Source of the DNA: Rubrivivax sp. | Lineage (GTDB): Bacteria > Pseudomonadota > Gammaproteobacteria > Burkholderiales > Burkholderiaceae | Length of the DNA: 12,097 nucleotides | Assembly (NCBI GenBank): GCA_004211235.1 | Contig: SEEY01000054.1 | Span: 1 to 12,097, forward strand | Direction of reading: 5' to 3' | Shown here: positions 6,072 to 12,097 of the stretch, piece by piece | Layout: each line of letters opens with the position of its first letter | Position numbering within the stretch: the first letter of the stretch is position 1 | Notes under the pieces: generated by a model | What the model was told of the DNA's origin: nothing | Seen by the model: only the letters and a program-made list of their open reading frames with translations | Database searches by the model: none | Made by a program: the position numbers and the translations under genes

Positions 6072-7483
6072 GCCTGACCCCGCGCGTCGATCAGCCAGGC
6101 CGGCGCGTCCTGCAGCGCCACGGGGCGCAGGAAGCGCTCCATCGCGGCATAGCCGACGCTGGTCGTGAAGCCATTGGTCGACGACGGCCACGGGCCGCCG
6201 TGCTGCTGGGCGGCCGTGACGGCCACGCCGGTCGGCACGCCCGCGAACAGCACCCGGCCGGCGATGGCCTGGGCCGCGCGCACCAGCTCGCGGTTGTCGG
6301 CCGTGTCGTCGTCGGCGCCCCAGAGCGTGACGGTCAGCGTGCCTTCGACGGCGCGCAGCACCTGCAACGTCTCGGCCGCGTCGCGCACGGTGACGACGAC
6401 GCAGCTCGGGCCGAAGACTTCCTCGCGCAGCACCTCGTCGGCCAGGAAGCTGGCGGCATCGGTGGCGACGAGGTGGGCGCCTGGCGCCGCCTCCCGCGCG
6501 GGCAGGGCCACCAGCGACTTCACGCCGGTGCGGCCGTGCAGCCGCGCCACGCCCGCGTTGAAGCCGGCGCGGATGCTGGCGTTCAGCATGGCGTGCGGCG
6601 TGGCGGCGGCGAGGGCCTGCGCCAGTTGCCTGACGAAGGCCTGGCTGGCCTCGTCGTCGCGCACGATGACGATGCCGGGGCTGGTGCAGAACTGCCCGCA
6701 GCCCATGACGATGCTGCCGGCCAGTTGGGCGGCGAGCGCCGCGCCGTTGGCGGCCAGCGCCGCGGGCAGGGCGACGACCGGGTTGACGGAGCCCAGCTCG
6801 CCGTAGAAGGGGATGGGCCGCGGGCGCGCATTGGCTTCCTTCCAGAGCGCCACGCCGCCGCGCACGCTGCCGGTGAAGGCGGCGGCGCTGATGGCCGGGT
6901 CGCGGACCAGGCCGACACCGACGGCGATGCCGGCGCCTTCCACCATCTGCAGCACGCCGGCCGGCAGCAGCGGCGCCGCCAGTTCGAGCATGGCGCGCGA
7001 CAGCAGCGGATGGCCGGGGTGGGCCTTGACGACGACCGGGCAGCCGGCGGCCAGCGCCGAGGCCGTGTCGCCGCCCAGCACGCTGAACGCGAACGGGAAG
7101 TTGCTGGCCGCGAAGTTGGCCACCGGGCCGACCGGCACGGCGACCCGCGTCAGCCGCGGGCGGCCGGCGGGCGGCGCGCCCGGCACGGCGGCGTCGTCCT
7201 GCACGGGCTGGGCGGCGCCGGCCTCGAGGCGGTCAGCAAAGCCACGCAGCTGGAAGGCGGTGCGGTCCAGCTCGCCGTTCAGGCGCACCGGGCCGAGGTG
7301 CGTTTCCTCGTCGGCCAGCGTGACGAGGGCGTCGCGCGCGCCCTGCAGCGCGTCGGCGAGTGCACGAAGCGCCGCGGCGCGCTGCGCGACGGGCGTGGCG
7401 GCCCAGGCAGGTGCGGCTTGCGCAGCAGCCGCGCAGGCGGCGCGGATCTGCTCGGGGGAACTGTCGGTCAAGGTGAAGGTCAT
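6068..7483 (-). CDS. Aldehyde dehydrogenase, 2,5-dioxovalerate (alpha-ketoglutarate semialdehyde) type
   Basis: A protein of 471 aa of the NAD(P)-dependent aldehyde dehydrogenase superfamily, most like the ketoglutarate-semialdehyde dehydrogenases of sugar-acid pathways. Catalytic elements are in order: oxyanion Asn N128 (ASNFPFAFS), K153 (VVVKAHP), FTGS (203-206), general-base E229 (FYGELGSVNPV) and nucleophile C266 (GCGQFCTSPG). The E-L-G-S-V-N-P and GQFCTSPG variants are characteristic of this branch. It would oxidise 2-oxoglutarate semialdehyde to 2-oxoglutarate, feeding the TCA cycle. It is slightly short for the family (often about 480-530), with a brief N-terminus. The start ATG at 7483 lacks a strong ribosome site. 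It is the first gene of the leftward operon and overlaps the dehydratase by 4 bases. Confidence 0.9.
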   Translation of the reverse strand: MTFTLTDSSPEQIRAACAAAAQAAPAWAATPVAQRAAALRALADALQGARDALVTLADEETHLGPVRLNGELDRTAFQLRGFADRLEAGAAQPVQDDAAVPGAPPAGRPRLTRVAVPVGPVANFAASNFPFAFSVLGGDTASALAAGCPVVVKAHPGHPLLSRAMLELAAPLLPAGVLQMVEGAGIAVGVGLVRDPAISAAAFTGSVRGGVALWKEANARPRPIPFYGELGSVNPVVALPAALAANGAALAAQLAGSIVMGCGQFCTSPGIVIVRDDEASQAFVRQLAQALAAATPHAMLNASIRAGFNAGVARLHGRTGVKSLVALPAREAAPGAHLVATDAASFLADEVLREEVFGPSCVVVTVRDAAETLQVLRAVEGTLTVTLWGADDDTADNRELVRAAQAIAGRVLFAGVPTGVAVTAAQQHGGPWPSSTNGFTTSVGYAAMERFLRPVALQDAPAWLIDARGQA

Positions 7484-7602
7484 GAGCGAAAAGGGTCAAC
7501 GGACAGGCACCGCACCCGCGCATCCGGGATCACGGAGCGCGGTGGCTTGCGGTTGATTGGATCGCGCGCCACGGCGGCGATGACGGATGCATTCCGGTCG
7601 AT

Positions 7603-7641
7603 GCTGCAGGGGGCTGCCGATCTTCGTGAGCGCCCTGCAGC
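7603..7641. repeat. Inverted repeat in the leader of the leftward operon
   Basis: GCTGCAGGG (7603-7611) and CCCTGCAGC (7633-7641) are perfect 9-bp inverted arms 21 nt apart; each arm also contains the palindrome CTGCAG. It could be a paired operator or an RNA stem in the 5' leader of the dehydrogenase message, about 120-160 nt before that start codon. Confidence 0.45.
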
Positions 7642-7730
7642 CTCGGATGATGCACGGACCGAACGGCGCCGGCGCGCGCGGGCGTGCGCACATCAGGCGG
7701 GCAGTGCGACCTCGACATCAGCGGATTCGA

Positions 7731-7758
7731 TTGATACGGCAATTGGTATCGCTATCAT
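7731..7758 (+). promoter_or_regulatory. Sigma70-type promoter for the GH115-GH8 gene
   Basis: TTGATA (7731-7736) and TATCAT (7753-7758) each match consensus at 5 of 6 positions with a 16-nt spacer. The start of transcription would be near 7765, giving a leader of about 90 nt before ATG 7855. The -10 box is inside the operator at 7744-7757. On the opposite strand the same bases read TATGAT (7759-7754), so the site could initiate in both directions. Confidence 0.6.
7744..7757. promoter_or_regulatory. LacI-type, xyl-box-like operator
   Basis: TGGTATCGCTATCA is an imperfect dyad around a central CG, the usual form of LacI-family operators. It differs at two positions from the Xanthomonas xyl-box as I recall it (TGGTAGCGCTAACA) and resembles the Caulobacter xylose operator. 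It overlaps the spacer and -10 box, where a bound repressor would block polymerase. The window encodes no LacI protein, so the cognate regulator would be elsewhere, unless the ROK protein uses this site. Confidence 0.55.
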
Positions 7759-7766
7759 ATTTATTG

Positions 7767-7781
7767 GTTCGGCGCCCGAAC
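7767..7781. promoter_or_regulatory. Perfect dyad just after the predicted transcription start
   Basis: GTTCGG (7767-7772), centre CGC, CCGAAC (7776-7781). It sits 9 bases after the -10 box, a typical place for a second operator. It could be the binding site of the locus ROK repressor or of a different regulator; alternatively it forms a short stem at the very 5' end of the mRNA. Confidence 0.45.
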
Positions 7782-7854
7782 TTAGTGGTTTTCCCAGGGC
7801 AGGGCTGGTTGTACGACCTCTTAGACTGCCAATGTTCGCGCAACCATTCCGATC

Positions 7855-10800
7855 ATGATCGTCAATTTCACCACCGGCAACCGGTCGCTTTCCCGCCTCG
7901 GCCGAGTCGTACTTGGCTTGCTGCACACGCTGGTCGGCGCCGGGGCGCTGGCCTGCACGACACCCGTGTCGATCTGCACGCAGGACGCAGGCCAGAGCTT
8001 TGGCCTGGTGCGCGCAGGCCAACCGGCAGCCGTCATCGTGGAAGTGGGGGCCGACCCGGCGCTGAAGCACGTCGGCCGCAGTTTCTCGGCTGACCTGACA
8101 CGGGTGGCCGGTCGTCCGGTCGTGCAATTGAGCGGCCTGGCCGGCGTGCCGCGCGAGGTCGTCCTCATCGGCGAACTGGGACGCAGCCCGCTGGTGGACG
8201 GGCTGATCGCCGCGGGCAAGGTCAGGGCGGCCGGGTTGAAGGGCCAGTGGGAGGGCTATGCCCAGGCCGTCGTCGACAAGCCCTTCCCGGGCGTCGACCG
8301 CGCGCTCGTCATCGTCGGCTCGGACCGGCGCGGCGCCGTCTTCGGCACCTATGACATCTCTGCGCGCATCGGCGTCAGCCCCTGGCAGTGGTGGGCCGAC
8401 GTGCCGGTGGAAAAGAAGCCGGAGGTCTACGTCACGGCCGGTTCGCGCAGCGACAAGCCCGAGGTCAAGTACCGCGGCATCTTCATCAACGACGAGGCGC
8501 CCGCACTCAGCACCTGGGCGCAGACGAAGTTCGGCGGCGCGAACTCGAAGCTGTACGAGCATGTGTTCGAGCTCCTGCTGCGCCTGAAGAGCAACTACCT
8601 GTGGCCGGCGATGTGGCCGCCGCGCGCCTTCAACGCCGACGACCCGAAGAACATGGTGCTGGCCGACGAGATGGGCATCATCATGGGCACGTCCCACCAC
8701 GAGCCCATGATGCGCGCCCACGATGAATGGGCCCGTTTCAAGGGAGGCGCCTGGGACTACACGAAGAATGCCCCGCAGCTGCGCGAGTTCTGGCGGGGCG
8801 GCCTGCAGCGCATGATGGGCCGCCCCGACGGCAAGCCCTTCGACAGCCTCATCACCGTCGGCATGCGCGGCGACGGCGACGAGCCGATGAGCGAAAGCAC
8901 CGCCACCGGCCTGCTCGAAGGCATCGTCCGCGACCAGCGCCAGATCATTGCCGAAGTGACGAAGCAGCCAGCGGAGAAGACGCCGCAGATGTGGGCGCTC
9001 TACAAGGAGGTGCAGGACTACTACGACAAGGGCATGAAGGTGCCCGACGACGTGCTGCTGCTGTTCTGCGACGACAACTGGGGCCAGGTGCGCCGCCTGC
9101 CGGAGCGGGATGCGAAGCGCAAGGGCGGCTACGGCATCTACTACCACTTCGACTACGTGGGCGGGCCGCGCAACTACAAGTGGCTCAACACCAACCAGAT
9201 CGAGAAGACCTGGCAGCAGATGAACCTGGCGCGGGAGCACGGCGCCGACGCGCTGTGGATCGTCAACGTCGGCGACATCAAGCCGATGGAATTCCCGATC
9301 AGCTTCTTCCTTGACATGGCCTGGTCACCCGACCGCATGACGCCCGCGGCACTGGCGGCCTATCCGCGGGAGTGGGGCATCCGCACCTTCGGTCCGGCGC
9401 AGGGTGCGGAGATCGGCGACATCGTCACCCGCTACAGCCAGTACGCCGCGCGGCGCAAGCCTGAGCTGGTGGACGAGCGCAGCTTTCCGCTCGGTGCTGC
9501 GTCCGCCGAGGCGCTCGATGGCGGCACCTTCGGCGCCCACGTGGCCGACTGGGAGTCGCTGGAAGCCCGCGTCGCGCAGGCCAGGCAGGCCCTGCGCGCC
9601 GACCAGCTGGACGCCTACTTCCAGCTCGTCGAGCACCCGGTGCTGGCGATGGCCAACCTCTACCGCCTGTACTACGCCGTGGCCTGGAACCGCAAGCTGG
9701 CCGCCGCCGGCGACGCCCGCGCCAACGTGTTTGCCGACCGCGCCGAGGCCGCCTTCGCCCGCGACCAGGCCCTCAGCGACCAGTACCACACCATCGCCGG
9801 CGGCAAGTGGGCCGGCATGATGCTGCAGACCCATATCGGCTACAAGATCTGGCAGGAGCCGGCGAAGAACGTGATGCCCGAGGTCAGGCGCGTCGCCGGC
9901 GCGGCGGATGCCGCGGCGGTGGCCCAGCAGCTGTCGCGCCCCGCGCGCCCGGCGCAAGGCGACTTGATCACCGTCGAGGCCACGCAGTTCAGCCGTGCCG
10001 TGAACGGCCGCGGCCTGACGTGGACGGCCATCCCGAACCTGGGCCAGGGCCTGGGCGCCGTCATGGCGCTGCCGCAGGGCCGGCCGTCGACGACGCTGGC
10101 CGACGGCGTGCGGCTGGACTACGACGTGGACCTGCGCCAGGGCGGCGACATGGCGCTGAGCCTCGTGATGGCGCCGACGCTGGACACTCGCAACGGCGGC
10201 GGCATTCGCCTCGCTGTAAGCATCGACGAGCTGCCGCCGCAGGAACTCAAGCTGAATCTGCAGCCCACCCCGGGCGCCGAGCGGTCGGTCGCCGAGCGCG
10301 ACTGGGCCCGTGCGGTCATCAACAATTCGTTCCGCCTCACGGCTACCTTCGCGGGCATGAAGCCCGGGCGGCACGTCATCCGCCTCTGGCGCCTGGACGA
10401 CAACGCCGTCGTGCAGCGCCTCGAACTGGCGCCGGCCAGCGCGGCCGCGGAAGCTCCCGCGGCTGCCGCGGTGACCGGGCAGTACCGCAACCTGCTGCGC
10501 GAAATCCGCCCCGAGGTCAGCGAGGCCGACATCACCGCCAGGTTGGCCGGTTACTGGCAGTCGCTGTTCGAAGGCGGCGCCCAGCAGCGCATCGTCTACC
10601 CGGCCGCAGCCACGCCCGACGGCCCGGCCAGCTACGTGCTGGACGTGGGCAATGCCGACGTGCGCAGTGAAGGCATGTCCTACGGAATGATGGTGGCGGT
10701 GCAGATGGGTCGCAAGGCCGAGTTCGACGCGCTCTGGAACTGGGCCTGGACGCACATGCGCTACCGCTCAGGGCCGCGCCAGAGCTACTTCCGCTGGCAG

Positions 10801-11625
10801 TGCAAGCCCACCGGCTGCGCAGATTTCGGCAAGGACGCGGTGCCGGCGTCCGACGGTGAGGAGTACATCGCCACCGCGCTGCTGATGGCGGCCTCGCGCT
10901 GGGGCAATGGCCAGGGCCTCTACGACTACAACGCCCAGGCCCAGGAGCTGCTGACGGCCATGCTGCACAAGGAGACGCTGAACGGCGGCATCAAGGAGGG
11001 CGCGCGTTCCATCTTTTCGCCGACGCACGGCCAGGTGGTCTTCGTGCCCGTGGGCAAGGCCGCGGACTTCAGCGATCCGTCCTATCACCTGCCGGCCTTC
11101 TACGAGATCTGGGCCCGCCGCGCGGCCCAGCCCGAGGACCGGGCGCGCTGGCGAGAGATCGCCGACATCAGCCGCGCCTACTTCAGCAAGGCGGCACATC
11201 CCAAGACCGGCCTGACGCCCGACTACGCCGAGTTCGACGGCCGCCCGAAGGTGCTGGAGGGCCACGAAGACTTCCGCTACGACGCCTTCCGCACCGCGGT
11301 GAACTGGAGCGTCGACCAGGCCTGGTGGGGCCGGAACCCGGCAGCCGCCGGCCTGAGCCAGCGGCTGTTGAGCTTCTTCACCGCGCAGAAGCAGCCCTAC
11401 ACCCACCTCTACACGGTGGACGGCAAGCCGCTCAACGACGAGCCGTCCAAGGGCCTGATGGCCAGCAATGCCGTGGCGGCCCTGCTGGTCGACAAGCCGC
11501 TGGCCAGGCGCTTCGTCGACGACCTCTGGGCCCTGGAGCCGCCCACCGGCCAATGGCGCTACTACGACGGCCTCCTGCAGTTCATGGCCATGCTGCACGT
11601 CAGCGGGCGGTTCAAGGCCTGGTAA
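7855..11625 (+). CDS. Exported GH115 alpha-glucuronidase fused to GH8 reducing-end exo-oligoxylanase
   Basis: A protein of 1256 aa in one uninterrupted frame. Residues 1-34 are a signal peptide (basic SRLGR, hydrophobic core, then ALA-C; Leu is at -2, so it is not a good lipobox). Residues about 36-860 form a full GH115: N-terminal domain to about 195, catalytic barrel about 205-520 (FINDEAP 210-216, NYLWPAMW 247-254, GTSHHEPMMR 278-287, MRGDGDEPM 337-345, FCDDNWG 404-410, YHFDYVGGP 430-438, NVGDIKPMEF 471-480), a helical region, and the beta-rich GH115 C-terminal domain about 703-860. An Ala-rich linker (861-875) leads to a full GH8 domain (876-1256) of the Rex type: EGMSYGMM with general acid E939, ASDGEEY with D1000, and RYDAFR with likely base D1143. 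GH115 removes (4-O-methyl)glucuronate from xylan; Rex releases xylose from the reducing end of oligosaccharides. No clear ribosome site precedes ATG 7855. It lies divergent from the sugar-acid operon. Family calls are firm; linkage preference is inferred. Confidence 0.92.
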   Translation: MIVNFTTGNRSLSRLGRVVLGLLHTLVGAGALACTTPVSICTQDAGQSFGLVRAGQPAAVIVEVGADPALKHVGRSFSADLTRVAGRPVVQLSGLAGVPREVVLIGELGRSPLVDGLIAAGKVRAAGLKGQWEGYAQAVVDKPFPGVDRALVIVGSDRRGAVFGTYDISARIGVSPWQWWADVPVEKKPEVYVTAGSRSDKPEVKYRGIFINDEAPALSTWAQTKFGGANSKLYEHVFELLLRLKSNYLWPAMWPPRAFNADDPKNMVLADEMGIIMGTSHHEPMMRAHDEWARFKGGAWDYTKNAPQLREFWRGGLQRMMGRPDGKPFDSLITVGMRGDGDEPMSESTATGLLEGIVRDQRQIIAEVTKQPAEKTPQMWALYKEVQDYYDKGMKVPDDVLLLFCDDNWGQVRRLPERDAKRKGGYGIYYHFDYVGGPRNYKWLNTNQIEKTWQQMNLAREHGADALWIVNVGDIKPMEFPISFFLDMAWSPDRMTPAALAAYPREWGIRTFGPAQGAEIGDIVTRYSQYAARRKPELVDERSFPLGAASAEALDGGTFGAHVADWESLEARVAQARQALRADQLDAYFQLVEHPVLAMANLYRLYYAVAWNRKLAAAGDARANVFADRAEAAFARDQALSDQYHTIAGGKWAGMMLQTHIGYKIWQEPAKNVMPEVRRVAGAADAAAVAQQLSRPARPAQGDLITVEATQFSRAVNGRGLTWTAIPNLGQGLGAVMALPQGRPSTTLADGVRLDYDVDLRQGGDMALSLVMAPTLDTRNGGGIRLAVSIDELPPQELKLNLQPTPGAERSVAERDWARAVINNSFRLTATFAGMKPGRHVIRLWRLDDNAVVQRLELAPASAAAEAPAAAAVTGQYRNLLREIRPEVSEADITARLAGYWQSLFEGGAQQRIVYPAAATPDGPASYVLDVGNADVRSEGMSYGMMVAVQMGRKAEFDALWNWAWTHMRYRSGPRQSYFRWQCKPTGCADFGKDAVPASDGEEYIATALLMAASRWGNGQGLYDYNAQAQELLTAMLHKETLNGGIKEGARSIFSPTHGQVVFVPVGKAADFSDPSYHLPAFYEIWARRAAQPEDRARWREIADISRAYFSKAAHPKTGLTPDYAEFDGRPKVLEGHEDFRYDAFRTAVNWSVDQAWWGRNPAAAGLSQRLLSFFTAQKQPYTHLYTVDGKPLNDEPSKGLMASNAVAALLVDKPLARRFVDDLWALEPPTGQWRYYDGLLQFMAMLHVSGRFKAW

Positions 11626-11661
11626 GGCCCGGCGGCCCGAAGCGTTCCCCCCGTCGAATGG

Positions 11662-11690
11662 GTGGCGCCCGCGCACGGCCGGGCGCCCAC
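11662..11690 (+). terminator. GC-rich hairpin after the glycosidase gene
   Basis: GTGGCGCCCG (11662-11671) pairs with CGGGCGCCCAC (11680-11690) with one bulged base and an 8-nt loop, 37 nt past the stop at 11625. No T-run follows, so it may slow polymerase or protect the 3' end but is not a canonical intrinsic terminator. Confidence 0.4.
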
Positions 11691-11751
11691 TGGCGAAGAC
11701 AATCCGCGCCATGAGAATCAGGGCCGGAGACGAAGGGCGGGGGGCAGCGCG

Positions 11752-12097
11752 ATGCGGTTGAGCGTCGCCGGCCTCGCCCTGGGCTCGGCACACAGCGGGC
11801 GCATGAACCGCGCGCTGCTCTTTTCCCTGGTGACCCACGGCCTGCTGCTGAGCCTCACCTTCGGCGGCCAGCGCTTCGGGCTGACCGGCCTGTCGTTGCC
11901 GTGGCAGGCCCGGCAGGCCGAGGTGCAGGAATTGCGCGTCGTGCTGCAGCCTGGAGCCGCCGCCGGCGAGTCTCAACCGGCGGAGCAGCCGGGCGCCGTT
12001 CCGCCACCGACCGATGCAAAACCCGCGGTCGAGGCGCCCGAGGGCGTTGTGCCGGCGACCTCTGCCCAGGAGGCGACGCCCGTCCTCGCGGTGGAGC
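11752..12097 (+). CDS. TonB-like energy-transducer protein (5' part only)
   Basis: The frame is open from ATG 11752 to the window end (115 codons, 3' truncated). The N-terminus has a single hydrophobic segment after a basic MNR (residues 18-20): ALLFSLVTHGLLLSLTF at 21-37. It contains S25 and H29, the same Ser-x3-His spacing as the functional S16/H20 pair in the E. coli TonB membrane helix. After about residue 50 comes a Pro/Ala/Glu-rich stretch, as expected for a periplasm-spanning region. A GGGGGG run at 11738-11743 could act as ribosome site for ATG 11752; ATG 11803 (MNRALL) gives a more typical TonB N-terminus but lacks a clear site. Family assignment is tentative because the C-terminal TonB domain is outside the window. 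It lies 126 nt after the glycosidase and may be an independent unit. Confidence 0.6.
   Translation, partial: MRLSVAGLALGSAHSGRMNRALLFSLVTHGLLLSLTFGGQRFGLTGLSLPWQARQAEVQELRVVLQPGAAAGESQPAEQPGAVPPPTDAKPAVEAPEGVVPATSAQEATPVLAVE

Larger units (their letters stand above)
7484..7854. other. Divergent intergenic control region
   Basis: These 371 bp separate the leftward sugar-acid operon from the rightward GH115-GH8 gene. The 7731-7790 part is markedly AT-richer than its surroundings and holds the best promoter of the window plus two operator-like dyads. The 7603-7641 part, which would lie in the leader of the leftward operon, holds a long-spaced inverted repeat. No small gene is convincing here. 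Confidence 0.7.

Noticed and set aside
6072..6191. Upstream extension of the dehydratase reading frame by 40 codons
   Set aside because: It lies wholly inside the dehydrogenase gene, is not family-like, and the ATGA overlap at 6068-6071 with a good ribosome site explains the start.
6200..7858. 552-codon open frame on the + strand across the dehydrogenase gene and the intergenic region
   Set aside because: Antisense to an intact aldehyde dehydrogenase with all catalytic residues; the composition is Arg/Gly/His-rich and domain-free, and it would run through the promoter.
7888..7957. Lipoprotein signal on the GH115-GH8 protein
   Set aside because: Cys34 follows ALA, but the -3 position is Ala rather than Leu, so the lipobox is poor; an ordinary Sec signal peptide fits better, though lipidation is not excluded.
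7693..10755. Two long - strand open frames (7693-9240 and 9325-10755) under the glycosidase gene
   Set aside because: Shadows of the GH115-GH8 coding strand; no family signature, and translation is dominated by His, Gln, Arg and Val typical of reverse-frame GC-rich sequence.

Overview
The base composition is very GC-rich (roughly 70% in the central locus, a little lower in the 0.8-2.1 kb cassette). Codon use, the TonB-like N-terminus at the right edge and the gene set suggest a betaproteobacterium of the order Burkholderiales (Roseateles/Mitsuaria/Pelomonas-like). That placement is inference, since no rRNA or marker gene is present.

Layout. (1) 1-537: the 3' end of an unrecognised gene. Its first 186 bases form a perfect inverted repeat (89-bp arms, 8-nt loop) that starts at the first base of the window and is probably a fold-back assembly artefact. 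(2) 763-2092, + strand: a compact cassette of ArsR-type repressor, SRPBCC/AHSA1-domain protein and VOC/glyoxalase-fold protein, with an operator-like dyad over the start of the repressor gene. (3) 2093-2470: non-coding gap between converging units. (4) 7483 down to 2471, - strand: a tightly packed operon of alpha-ketoglutarate-semialdehyde-type aldehyde dehydrogenase, IlvD/Edd-family sugar-acid dehydratase, RraA-like protein and ROK-family repressor. The gene ends overlap or nearly touch. (5) 7484-7854: a divergent control region with a good sigma70 promoter overlapped by a LacI-type operator that resembles the 'xyl box' of xylan regulons, plus further dyads. (6) 7855-11625, + strand: a 1256-residue exported enzyme joining a complete GH115 xylan alpha-glucuronidase to a complete GH8 reducing-end xylose-releasing exo-oligoxylanase (Rex-like). 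(7) 11752-12097: the start of a TonB-like energy-transducer gene that runs off the window.

How it fits together. The fusion enzyme would strip (4-O-methyl)glucuronic acid from glucuronoxylan oligosaccharides and clip xylose from their reducing ends. The divergent operon looks like a non-phosphorylative sugar-acid route: aldonate to 2-keto-3-deoxy-aldonate (dehydratase), then a step that may involve the RraA-like protein, then 2-oxoglutarate semialdehyde to 2-oxoglutarate (dehydrogenase). The ROK protein is the likely local regulator. The pentose dehydrogenase and the classical 2-keto-3-deoxypentonate dehydratase are not in the window. The most notable object is the GH115-GH8 fusion with its promoter architecture; the second is the possible use of an RraA-fold enzyme in place of the usual third step.
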